A DNA stretch of 64,000 nucleotides from Klebsormidium nitens (Eukaryota > Streptophyta > Klebsormidiophyceae > Klebsormidiales > Klebsormidiaceae): NCBI GenBank assembly GCA_000708835.1, contig DF237260.1, positions 42,260 to 106,259 on the forward strand. The letters are read 5' to 3'. A model generated the notes under the pieces. The model saw only the letters and a list, made by a program, of their open reading frames with translations. It was not told the origin of the DNA and ran no database searches. How positions within the stretch are numbered: position 1 is the first letter of the stretch; each line of letters begins with the position of its first letter. Shown piece by piece: positions 46,201 through 57,442 of this stretch. The translations under genes and the position numbers were made by a program.

Positions 46201-49200
46201 GGGGGCTGCATATATTTTGTTCTTAATTTGTTCAAACCTGTTGTTCAAACCTGCGCTGCCCTTCATTCAAGGTCCGATTGCGCTCCTTTCCATGATCCGT
46301 CCGCAAAATCGACGGGTCTTGGTCGAAAGGCCAACTTCAGCAATTTCCGTCCAGACAGTTCGTGCAGTCTGGTTCTTGCTGCTCCCTTGCCCACAACCGG
46401 TCTTCTACGGTCTCCTGCAAAGATTGTTGACACGGTTCTCAACCCGCCTAGTCGCTTGTTTTCCGAATCTGGTCCGATTGTTTCCTGATGCTGGTTTGAT
46501 CGATCTTTGACCCCGAGTTGCATAAGCGGAAGTTCTGATCATTGTTTTCGTCGCAGTTCCCTCGCGCAACAGCCACGTACCGCACGGAGCTGTGCCGCAA
46601 GGTGCTGAATGACGACTGGGTGTCGGTGACGTCGGGTAGCGAGGACTACTCGTTCAAGCACATGCGCAGGAACCAGTACGAGGAGGCGCTCTTCCGCTGC
46701 GAGGACGACAGGTGAGGCGAGCCGTCGGAACGTGACCCATGCAAGCTACGAAGCACTCTACTTTTGTGTCTGGCGTCAGACGGCTGGAGCAAACGAGTAT
46801 CAAGTCTTGACCCAATGGTCAGTGCGCTCGTTGTCCAGAAATTACCAGCTTTTCGCATTCAACAGCTGGACGGCCAACACGAACAAGCTAACGGAATATA
46901 TGAGGTGAAAGCCTCGACAATTGAAGCCTTCGACGTTTTGGTGCGTTCAGTGAGAATGCTCGTTGCATTGTTCTGCCACGTGTCATCTCATGAGTTTGCC
47001 ACGTGCAGATACGAGCTGGACATGTTGCTGGAATCGACTTCGTTCACGGCGCGCAAGGTCAAGGAGCTTGAGGAGCGCTGCGCCAAGGACGGCGAGAAGA
47101 TCACCGTAGACGAGCTCAACCGTGAGCCTTGCCTCTAGTCCCGTCTTTTTGGGCTCCACTCGAAGTGCCTCGCTTGAGCTTTCAAGCGGAACGACAGTCA
47201 CTCAAGATGGCGCTGGAATTGGCGTTTTTCATAGAAATATAACATTTTGACGGCCTGCACGGTTTCGTTCTAGACTGGGTTCAGGAGAGCTCGGTCTCGT
47301 CGCATGAAATGTTGCAGACCTTGCTTCTGAAGACCTTATCTCGGTTTGCAAATCTTCCGGAGGAGCAGTGCTTCCGCCGACTCCACTCTCTGTTTTGTTT
47401 TTCCTTAGCACATCTCCTCTGGTCGCCCTCCCGCAGCTGTGAACCTGCGGTGCGTGGAGCGCATTTATGGCGACCACGGGCTGGACGTGCTGGAGATGCT
47501 ACGGCGCAACCCTGGCGCAGCGCTCCCTGTGCTGTACCAGCGGCTGTGCCAGAAGAAGGAGGAGTGGGCGCGGTGCCGCGAGGACATGAACAAGGTGTGG
47601 CGCGACGTGTACGCCAAGAATTACCACAAGAGCCTGGACCACCGCTCCTTCTACTTCAAGCAGCTCGACAAGCGCAGCCTCAGCTCCAAAGGTGGGCGCG
47701 TTGGACTATCATGCTGTCCTTTTGTCCACACTGTCAATTTCCGGGTTCAAATCTGGCGCAGACATAACTGGACTCAAATACTGCGTGCAAGGGAAGATCT
47801 GTCGTTTTTGTTGTCCAGTCCGTGTCTGGTTGGATGAGGGTCACTCGTTCTGCACATTTTTCACTGCCATTCAGTTCTTAAAGTTGTCTAAGCCGGCTTC
47901 TAAGGATCTGGTGCCCTTTGTGGGAAGACTTCTTTTCAGGTCCGCAACAAAACAGACCTCCGGGCTTTTCAGTTCTCGTCTTCTCTTTGAATGGTCAGCT
48001 CTGAGGTCTGAGTCTTCGAAACGTTCTTCCCGTAATCTGGGCCGACACCTTTCACTGATCATAACCCGCTCGCAACAGGTCTTCTGCTGGAGATCAAGGA
48101 GGCCCACGAGCACAAGCGCCGCGAGGACGAGAGCATCCTCGCGTTCGCTTGCGGTTCCCGCCGCCCGCTCATCCCCGACTACACGTTCGAGCTCCCAGAG
48201 CCCGCGGTCCACAACGACCTGTACAACATCATCAAGTTCGCCGCCGACGAGACGTTGTCCGAGGAGCAGAGCGCCAAGGTCATGGCCTTCTGGACGTCGT
48301 TCATCGAGCCGTTCTTCGGCGTCAACCCGCGGGTGCTCGAGGACAGTCTCGAGGTGGCCGGCAAGGGCAAGGGCGCGACCCTCGCGATCGAGGCCAAGCC
48401 CTCAACCGTTGCCGCCGACGGGAAGACCGTTACCGCGAGGAACGCGGAGAAAGGGGAGAAGGGCCCGACGGAGCCCGAGAAGAAGGCGGGCGTGGCGAGC
48501 GCCAAGCCCGCCGCGCCGATGTCACCCGGAAAGGACCAGATGGCGGAACCAACCCTTGCGGGGCTCGCCGCCGGCGCCACTCATGCCCTCGCGGCAAACG
48601 CCGACGCAGCAGCCGCAAGCGCAGCCGGGGAGGCCCCCGCTCCGGGCCCCGTTCCTGCGACAGCCGCCGCTTCGGACAGCCCCTCAGAGGCGCCCACCGC
48701 CCCCGCAGGGCCTCCACCGAAGCCACAAGTCGACGCTATGGAGGAGGACGAGAAAGTCAAGGGGGGCGTTTCGATTGAGAAGGGAGCTCCGGGGCACGAG
48801 GAGACGAACAGGATTTCGGGGGAGAAAGAAGTAGCGGAGAAGGTGACGGCACCGGCGGAGGGCCCGAGCGCGGACGTGAACGGGGTTGCGGCGGACGGGG
48901 CTCGGAAGGAGGAGCTGGAGGCGACCCCATCGGGAGACGACGAGAGGGCCGACCAGGCAGGGGCAGCAGGTGGGTACCGAAACCATCTTGTTGACTCGGT
49001 TTCTACTTAGGGTCGCATTTGACTTTTTGGTGGCTTGTTCTTTCGGCAGATTTGCGTCGATCGGCTCGATCGTTTCGCTTATCGAATCTTCGAACGGTCG
49101 TCAGATTCTCTCTCCTTTTCAGGTTTTGTATCTGTTCTCAGTAGCGGCAATCGACTTGAGCTGTGCTGCAGTCGGGGCTTGACTCATGTCTGATCAGGAA

Positions 49201-52200
49201 ATGGCTGATCCCGGCGTATGGAATCAGCGCCCTTGTCGTCAGCCTTTCAGATTGCTCGTTCGACAGCCCGACTGCTTGTGGCTGAATCTTGCCCTCACCA
49301 TTGGTTTGTCTTTCTCGAGTTTACTGACCCTTTCTTTGAATCTCGTTAGCGCGATTCTCAACCTTGTAACTTCAACCTTAACTACTCCTCTTGCGCCGAA
49401 TGTGGGTTCAGTCCCTCGTCTAAGCTTCCTCTTTCCATCGTCCTTTTCCATTATACAGACAAAAAAGTAGCTATTCTATCTGACTTGATCTTTTTTTCAT
49501 CGTCCTTTTCTACTCCACACTCAAAGCAGCTACCTCGAAATATCCCAATACATCAGATTGGCTTGATTTTCCTTTTTGTGGATATTAACAAGGCACTGAT
49601 TCTGCCGCAGGTCCCTCCAAGGCACTGGCTAACGGAGACCGTAAGCACCCGGAGGGCGAAGATATGGAGGTGGACGGAGACAACGAGGCGGACGCAGACG
49701 ACGAGGGAGACGATGGGCACGGGTCCGCGGAGGAGAGCGGGGATGACTCGGACGGCCCCGAGGAAGGTACGCCGTTACGGCCTCTTTTTTTCATGTTTCA
49801 TTCTGAGGATTACGTTGAGATCTGTTCTTGAGCGCCAGACTCTCAATGGCAATCTTGGCTTGGTAGCGTCTTCAATGGGTTTGTTGGAGCTTACCAAACA
49901 AGTCTTTGGGCAAGCTTGTGCTGTAACGAGACTGCGCGCGGGGCTCGTATATCTTTCACTGATGATTTTCAAGCCAGCACTTAATCTGTTATCAACTCTA
50001 TTTTCAGGCTGCAACGCTGACGAGAAAACGACGAGCTGGACAACGAGCGACTCTAATGATTTGCTCTGCAAAACCCCTACTCTAGCTTCGCAAGGCATAA
50101 GTATCTCAAAAACCGGGACCTTTTGTCTCAAAAAACCAAGATCCTGTAAACATCAAATTTTAAACAATGAGTATTTGATCGCAGGCCACTTCAGCGATGC
50201 GGAGGAGGACGAGCAGGACGACGAGGACGACGAGGGTGATGACGGCGAGGGCGGCGGCGACGCCGACGATGACGACACGTCCCCTTCCGGTCCAGAGCGC
50301 GCGTTCTCGCAGTGCAAGCCGCTCGCCGCGCGCCAGATCCCGGGTTTCGAGAGCGCGCCCGGGCGGAAGATCTTCTACGGGAACGACACGTTCTACGTGC
50401 TGTTCCGGCTGCACCAGATTCTGTACGAGCGGGTGTCGGCAGCGAAGCACGCGGCGCGGGAGGCGGAGGAGAAGTGGCGGCAGTCCAAGGACTCGCCGCC
50501 GCCGGACTTGTATGCCAAGTACGTCACTGAAACAATGTTTCGGGTTCTGCTGGGGTTTCCTTCTTGGAAGTGGGAGGTCTGTAAGGTGCAGGAACGGACG
50601 GCATTTTTGAGGGGTCAGCGCCGTGGAACCTGCAATGTTGAACTCAGGTGGAGTTGCTGTTTCTGGAATACTCGCGTTAAGACTTGTGTACAACCCGGAG
50701 CCATCTTTCGAAGGTAGCCCGGATCGTAAAAGAATGCGTCAGAGTTGTCTACTTTATCTCGCTTCTCTCTCAACATGATTGCCTAAGCAATGTGGATCTA
50801 TTTCTGGCCTGAGATCTTGGCAGCAGAGGGCTGAATCCTTTCAGCATTTCAGCATAATCTGAAGTTCTGCTATTGGGACTGTAAGCTGGACAAAAATGTA
50901 GCCCCGGCAGGTTCACCGAGTCCCTGTGCATCTTATTGATGCGCCACTTTACTTTCCATTTTTGAGGAACCGCATCCTCTTGCATTCTGTGAAAGTGTTA
51001 TCGTTGCATAAAGGTGCCTTTCCTGACACAATCTGTCTCTTTTGCAGGTTCATGCAGATCCTGTACAGTTTGCTGGACGGTCAGATCGACAACTCGCGCT
51101 TCGAGGACGAGTGCCGCGCGATGCTGGGGACGTCCTCCTACGTCTTGTTCACATTGGACAAGCTCGTCTTCAAGTTTGTCAAACAGGTGAGCAGGGGGCT
51201 GGCTGAGATTCTTTGAGCTGTCAAACCGCTGGTCGTGGTAGCGGGCTCATTTGCACGAACGACTAAGGAACAAACGGGAGCTGACAGGATGTTGTCCGGG
51301 TGAAGGTTCACTTTCAATCCGCAATGGTCGCAGCAATTAGCAGCACCGGGTTTTAAGGATGGGCGAAGAAGTGATTGCGACTGATTGCGGTTGTGCTTTT
51401 GAAACTGCAGCAGAAAGCACCCATTTTGAGGCCTTTGTTTGTGCACCGGCAATACTCATGGAGGGATTGTTGTCGTGGCCGGTTGCAGATCCAGTCTGCC
51501 GCGGTGGATGACGTGTCCAGCAAGATGCTCGCGCTCTTTGCATACGAGAAGTCCAAGCCGACCGGCGGTGTCATCGACCTCGTCTACCACGCCAACTCGG
51601 CGCTCCTGCTGCAAGACGAGACAAGCTACCGCTTCGAATACGTGAGTCTCCCGGTTTGGATTTGCTTGTCGGGCTGATCTGAGGGTGCTACGCAGGGATT
51701 ACTGACTTTAAAAGTCCTTGTTTTGAGGACTGCTACCGCTTGTTATCGTGAGCCTCCCTGCTTGGACCGCTCGTCGTTCCGCTTCGAGGGCGCTAAGCAG
51801 AAACACTGCAAAAGGGAAGCTTACTCTGCTTCGCGGACTGCTATCGTTAGAAGGGCGAACACTGAGTCCGTTGACCTGCAATTACCTCTTCAAATTCAAT
51901 TCGCAACCTGCCGGATATTTCCATTAGTTCATACCGCTAACCCGCCGACTTCTCCAACCTGCCGAATGTGCCATCCCGCCAATTCCGTTACCCCGCTGCC
52001 CCGGATCTACGGCAATCGTCGCACGCTATTGAGAATTCCAACTAAAGATACCAACGAAATACGTGACATGGAAAGAGTCGTCTACGGAAATCGAACCGCT
52101 CTGGTTCCGNNNNNNNNNNNNNNNNNNNNNNNNNNNNNNNNNNNNNNNNNNNNNNNNNNNNNNNNNNNNNNNNNNNNNNNNNNNNNNNNNNNNNNNNNNN

Positions 52201-53971
52201 NNNNNNNNNNNNNNNNNNNNNNNNNNNNNNNNNNNNNNNNNNNNNNNNNNNNNNNNNNNNNNNNNNNNNNNNNNNNNNNNNNNNNNNNNNNNNNNNNNNN
52301 NNNNNNNNNNNNNNNNNNNNNNNNNNNNNNNNNNNNNNNNNNNNNNNNNNNNNNNNNNNNNNNNNNNNNNNNNNNNNNNNNNNNNNNNNNNNNNNNNNNN
52401 NNNNNNNNNNNNNNNNNNNNNNNNNNNNNNNNNNNNNNNNNNNNNNNNNNNNNNNNNNNNNNNNNNNNNNNNNNNNNNNNNNNNNNNNNNNNNNNNNNNN
52501 NNNNNNNNNNNNNNNNNNNNNNNNNNNNNNNNNNNNNNNNNNNNNNNNNNNNNNNNNNNNNNNNNNNNNNNNNNNNNNNNNNNNNNNNNNNNNNNNNNNN
52601 NNNNNNNNNNNNNNNNNNNNNNNNNNNNNNNNNNNNNNNNNNNNNNNNNNNNNNNNNNNNNNNNNNNNNNNNNNNNNNNNNNNNNNNNNNNNNNNNNNNN
52701 NNNNNNNNNNNNNNNNNNNNNNNNNNNGGACACGGCGGGCGGCACGTTCACGATTCAGATGATGGACCTGGGCGCGGAGAAGCTGGAGATGACGGCGGGC
52801 ACCATCGAGCCGATCTTCAACGACTACCTCACCGAGTTCCTGCAGTCCATCCCCGACAACAAGGCCTCGCGCGTTTTCCTCTCGCGGTACGTGTGCGCCG
52901 CACTTTTTGCAACGCCTTGTTTGTTCTGCTCGAATCTCCTCACAAGTGCAACCCTTGTTCCAATCCCTCAATGACCTTTTTAAATATCAGAATTTCAGAG
53001 CTATGGCTTGGTTCAAGTAGCAACCTATCCTTGTCGTGGTCGGCACGAATGTAATTGCGGGAACGGTGAAGCTGAGAGCTATCCGTGTCATTGTCGGCGC
53101 GGATCGAGGTGCGCGAGCGAATGAAGCTGAGAGCTGGCGAATCTTTGCAGTCAGAATTGGAAGGCCGCTAGTGTGTACCGCAAGTTGCGGCTGAAAAATA
53201 CGTCGTCTGGGCCAGCCTGAAATTTACGGAGCCCTCTCAAAAAATAGAAAGGGAGCTCATGAAGAAATCTGGCAAACGGTTGCAAGACAACTTTCTGCGT
53301 CGGTCCGACTTCTCGTGCAGGACGCCCTTGGTTTTATTTCAGCCGTCTAGCTCCAGGGGAGGGGTTCCGCTATTGTCGTCTCCAAGTTCAAAACTTTGGA
53401 GATGAAAATTATCAATCTCACTTTGTTCACGTCCGCTCTTCAGGAATGCACGGCAGTATCTGGCCCTTCCGGAGGAGGTGGCGTTTCTGAGAGCAACCGC
53501 CCACACGCGCATCTACAACGGCCTCGAGTGCAAGATCACGTGTCAAAATTCCAAGGTCAGTTTCGACACTCAGCATTTGAGGTTGTCAGGTTCATTGATT
53601 TGTTGCTTTCTTCCAATCGTTTGGACGATGTTTCAGTTCCAGTTGGGGATTTTGTGCTTGTGTTTGTCTTGCTGCGGCAGTGATGATTGTTGTTGCACGG
53701 TCTACGTCGCTGCTTGAGTGAGTTGGTGATCCTAGTAGCTTGATCGTGGTCAAAATCCACTTTTCTGATTAGTGTCTACTTTTCGTGACAGGTGTCCTAC
53801 GTTCTGGACACGGAGGACTTGTTCCATAGGAAAAAGGGGGCGAAGGCGGGTGCTGGTAAGGCCGCGGGTAAGGCCAAGGCGCGTGTTGAAAAGTTCCAAA
53901 GATGGGTCGAAACAAAGACTGGAGCCGCAGCGCTACCTCCGCCCGAGCCGCAACCGGCGAAGCTTGATTGA
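40271..53971 (+). CDS. SIN3: SIN3 transcriptional co-repressor scaffold (histone deacetylase complex)
   Basis: Scaffold that joins DNA-bound repressors to histone deacetylase in the nucleus. Twenty exons, about 1,300 residues, in phase: 40271-40332, 40554-40706, 40926-41121, 41449-41547, 43295-43477, 44683-44866, 45211-45350, 45626-45701, 45954-46123, 46557-46711, 47009-47121, 47437-47691, 48079-48969, 49611-49766, 50185-50518, 51048-51186, 51489-51641, 52728(or inside the gap)-52886, 53444-53555, 53792-53971. Exons 2-3 encode PAH1 ([20 protein letters not shown]), exons 3-5 PAH2 ([20 protein letters not shown]), exons 7-8 PAH3 ([20 protein letters not shown]). Exons 9-12 encode the HDAC-interaction domain ([39 protein letters not shown]). 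Exon 13 ends in a long Ala/Pro/Glu-rich linker and exons 14-15 are strongly acidic before the conserved [20 protein letters not shown]. Intron 3 uses a GC donor. Confidence 0.93.
44520..44720. repeat. Decayed copy of the SIN3 exon 6 acceptor edge, about 149 bp upstream
   Basis: ggtctgctgcgcctgcgccc cctcacaggagctcaac, from about 44525, resembles ggtctgcagcggcagggccc cccagagctcgccaag, from 44674, which is the acceptor and start of exon 6. One copy only. Confidence 0.5.
51615..51860. repeat. Three tandem copies of the SIN3 exon 17 donor edge, period 107-108 bp
   Basis: gctaccgcttcgaatacgtg agtctcccggtttgga (51625) recurs as gctaccgcttgttatcgtga gcctccctgcttgga (51732) and as gctatcgttagaag (51840). 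Further weak repeats (ctacggcaatcg, ctacggaaatcg) run up to the assembly gap. Confidence 0.7.
52110..52727. other. Assembly gap (618 N)
   Basis: A run of N inside SIN3 intron 17. Protein alignment in my head suggests that only intron and perhaps the first codons of exon 18 are missing: exon 17 ends SYRFEY and sequence after the gap resumes [15 protein letters not shown]. The tandem repeat next to it may have caused the gap. Confidence 0.9.
52995..53140. repeat. Short tandem repeat, about 55 bp, in SIN3 intron 18
   Basis: gaagctgagagct occurs at 53068 and 53123, each preceded by a variant of gtgtcattgtcggcgcg / ccttgtcgtggtcggcacg. A weaker unit ending agagctatgg lies at about 52998. Confidence 0.55.
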
Positions 53972-56028
53972 CATGTAAAGGTCTGAAGTTGACGAGGGCC
54001 CCCTTAGGGAGCCGCCGGAGGTTTCTTGAGATGCCGCAAGTGACGTCTCCCCATCCGTACCCCGTACAGTAGGTACCCATTCAAAAAGTAATTCCATTGA
54101 TGTAGGTAAGAGAGAGGCCCGAGCGCGTGTCGGAACGGATGTTCTTATGACTGGACAGTTGCTTTTGCAACGTCGCCGTTCTTCCTGGTCTTGAAGATCG
54201 TCTGCAGGTATTTGAAAGGCGCAGCCTGTTGATTGCACATGTTTTTGCATGCATATAGGATGCTCACGAAGGTCAGGGATGGGGCGATTCAAATCTCATC
54301 AGAGTTGTGGTTGTGCTTCAATCAAGGTTGGAAAGACTGCATGTGCAAATTCCCATGAAGCTTGATGGTTACTGCACGACTTGTTCTACGTAGTCTCTTC
54401 AAAGAAAAAGTAGGCGCGTGATGTACGTGTAGCTGATGAACATTCTCTTTAGATGTGTACTAAAGCTAGCCAGTGACTTGTAACGTGATTGAAATGATGC
54501 AAGTTCATATGCATTTCCTACTTTCGAAAGCTTTTGACATGTGGCCGGGCGCAAGATTTCTCCTTCGGTATCCGGACATCATTCATCATTCAATGATTGC
54601 ATTGAAGCTAAATTAGGCGGCCACCTTGTGCTACAAACTTGCATGTTTCGCATGATGTGTGAATCTTGCCGCCACTGTCTCAAAATGCATCCCTCCGGCC
54701 GTCGGAGCGCTCACATGAGACCCACGGAGATCGCGGCCTGGAAAGACAACGTGCCCGTCCATCATTCTGTGCAAACGTCATCGTATATGCTATGCGACGC
54801 TAAATTATGCCAATCTACTCTGAGCTGTTCACAGTCTTGAAACCAGAGGCGCGACTGTTTTGCCATTCTCACGGTGCAGAAAGCACGAGTGACAGTGGCG
54901 TGAAGATCCACCTTCCGGAGCACTACTCTAGTTGCTCGGATCCAGTCTCGAAAAATAAGAGAGGAGACTTTTTCCAGATTCACGGGGTGCAGAAAGCGCG
55001 AGCAGCACCAGTGGCAATGCGCATTTTCACACCAGACATATGGGCTCACACGCGGCTACACCCCGCGAGCGTGCTCGCGGGCGCGGAGGTGTCCCCAGCG
55101 CTCGGAAGGTGCTCATGCATACGACGCTGCTGGAGACGCATTAGCTTTACGTGACCAACCTGGTGAGAGCGCTTGATCTTGGATAAGACAAAGCGGTGGC
55201 GTGTAGAGCTCTGTCACCGTTTAATGGACGCGCCGTCACGAGTGTCGACCTCAAGATTGCATGTGAGTTACCACGACAGCAGCGATTTCGGGATATTCTG
55301 CGGTTATGTATGCCGAGTGCGCAGCCGCAAATTGTTGCGTGCACGCTCTGAAGAGTACACTTCATTGGCAACCACAAATGCTTTGCACCATCTATTGGTT
55401 ACGGCCGGGCACTGGTGGCTTGAATTATCCGGCCTCGGGCCCGCCCTTCGACAAAGCTGTTAATGTTGCATCATACTTCTTCTTTTGCGGCACTACACGC
55501 GGGCAGAAGACTGTCACGGTATGAACTCACTAGGGATCGACTTGAACAATTTCTACTATGTAATGGATCATGGATGTGGCAAACCGTCATGGTTTCTTTC
55601 TAGACCACTGTCAACTCGCCATTGATCAGATGATTCGACTTTGTAATGTGCGCAGTCAAGCTCGCTTGAAAACCCGTAGATCGCCCACGTCGGAACACTG
55701 TGCATGAGCTACCACAGGCTTTGATGTGACCTGAAATGCATCCACTCTGTAGCGAAGATAGACTACTCTTTTGAATCAACCGTCTTTTCTTGGAAACGGA
55801 ATGGAAGCTTGAACGCAATCTTGGGTTGGATCAACGGCTGCCTACGTTTTTTCGCGTGATTTGATTAAGAGTTACTAGCTGGTCAAAGAACCGACCACTC
55901 GTGTTCGTTTGTGGTCAAACCTTTACCAAAAGCTCGATCCAGTCCAACTCGAACTCTCCAATCACAACGGTTGCAACTCCAAGTACTACCTCCCGCACAG
56001 ACTTGCTCGGGCAAGTGACTGATTCAAG
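53972..56028. other. Convergent intergenic region, no gene seen
   Basis: Between the 3' ends of SIN3 (+) and the dirigent/AOC-like gene (-). No supported open frame. It holds a perfect 9-bp stem hairpin at 55062-55081. Confidence 0.5.
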
Positions 56029-57442
56029 CTATGCCTTAGGCTTGAGCGCCTCTAGACGGATCTCACGAATGGCGAAGAACTTGATGTTGTAGCCAAACGT
56101 GAAAAAACCCTGGCCGTTGTCACTCAGGGTGCTCTGACGCGCGACACCTGTCGCGCCCGTGTAAATGCCGGTGCCGCCCACAACTGCCAGGTCGGTCGGC
56201 GTGTTCGCGGAGAGTCCCTATGAGAGGATGCCACGTGTCACTTGCAGGCGAAACGAAACGATAAACCATTCCAGGAAGATAACTCTCAAGAAAGATAATA
56301 ATAAGCCAAGATAATTATTATAAGCTCCGGCTAACACTTATAAAAACCCTAACCTAAAAGATACCTGCTCCGCACCCGTACCCACCCTAACCACCAAGCT
56401 AACCCTATCCGTCCCAGGGCGGTTACCTTATTATTATCTCGGCTTACTATTATCTTTCTTGATCAGCTTCATTCCAGGAACCACCCGGCTAGTGGCCGGT
56501 GCTGCTTTACTCTGAATGAGGGTTCAGAGAATTTGCGTTCAGCCAAAACTCCAGCACTTTGGAGCTGTCGGTTGTCAGCAATCTGACGGTCTTATAACTT
56601 GAAAGTGACGTTCTTTCAAGAGGAAGAGGGCATTCGAACCTCGGGCGATCCAGACCACCCAGCAGGCGCGCATTGAATATCAGTCCACTGAGAACCACGT
56701 CCAAGGATGAGCAAAGCCAATCACGCTGACTTTCGTGTTCAGAAACAGTCTTAGTGAAGTTTCTTTTCAGAATTTCAGCTGACCCGATCAGGCTTACCGT
56801 GACTGTGAAGGAGCCTTCCTTGTGAATGAAGGAGAATTCACACTCTATCTTGTAGCTGCCTGTCACGGGGTCGAGAGACTGTGTGAATGTGCAGATTCCT
56901 TGGACGAATCCGAAGCGCTCTCCGGTGTTAAAGTCCTCCACCCGATCACTGCCAAATGGAAGGAAGCGGAGGGATCAGTAAGTCGCAAACGCTAATCTGA
57001 CACAAGTCGTTGAGCTTTTAAGTACAAGAGTAGATCCGCTCTCCGAGCAGACTCATCAGCACAGTTTTCCTCCTTGCTTGAGCAAGTTCTTCAAACATGA
57101 CACTTTGATACTTGTTGAGTCCATTACCTGATAGAAGGGACTCGGTATACTGGCTTAACCAAGACCCTAAGCACGTCAAATAACGACGCTTTCAAAAATA
57201 AAGCCCACTCAACCACCAAGCCAACCCCCATAGCAAAACATGGATTCATAGCGTGCTCACTTGAACCACACGATGTCTCCAAAGTTGGTGCCGTTGCTTT
57301 GCTGCGTCTCAGGAGTGGCAAACTCCCTGAGCTGCAGTCTGAACTCCTTGTACTCCGGCTTCTTCTCGAAGCCGTCAGCGCGCGCGCTCGAGCGCGCGCT
57401 CGCGCATACGCTCGCGAGCAGATGGGTAGTCAGCGCGAGCAT
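56029..57442 (-). CDS. Secreted dirigent/AOC-barrel-like protein
   Basis: Three exons in phase: 57442-57261, 56948-56798, 56217-56029; 173 residues. The N-terminus MLALTTHLLASVCASARSSA looks like a signal peptide. The body reads FRLQLREFATPETQQSNGTN, GERFGFVQGICTFTQSLDPV, KIECEFSFIHKEGSFTV and LAVVGGTGIYTGATGVARQ. The pattern (early G.G..TF turn, beta-rich strands, then VVGGTG.Y.GA.G) is that of the eight-stranded barrel shared by dirigent proteins and allene oxide cyclases. Dirigent proteins steer phenoxy-radical coupling; allene oxide cyclases make jasmonate precursors. A signal peptide favours the dirigent side, but substrate and activity cannot be called. Exon 1 may have an upstream non-coding exon, because its ATG follows a plausible acceptor (ttgcag). 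Intron 2 contains a MITE-like element. Confidence 0.65.
56267..56480. mobile_element. MITE-like inverted-repeat element with flanking 11-bp direct repeats
   Basis: caagaaagataataataagc...(56287-56321) is inverted at 56428-56461 (near-identical over about 33 bases). The pair encloses about 105 bp rich in AACCCTA-like, telomere-like pieces. cattccaggaa flanks the whole at 56267-56277 and 56470-56480 and may be a target-site duplication. It sits in intron 2 of the dirigent/AOC-like gene. No coding capacity. Confidence 0.65.

Noticed and set aside
47692-48834. 380-codon + strand open frame over SIN3 exon 13
   Set aside because: Wrong frame (Arg/Ser/Thr-rich shadow). The SIN3 frame at 48079-48969 carries the conserved protein.
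49485-50717. 410-codon + strand open frame covering SIN3 exons 14-15 with intron
   Set aside because: The part between 49767 and 50184 has no SIN3 similarity and has good GT/AG borders, so it is intron. The long frame is accidental.
51723-53054. Long open frames through the N run on both strands
   Set aside because: They exist only because N codons are read as open.
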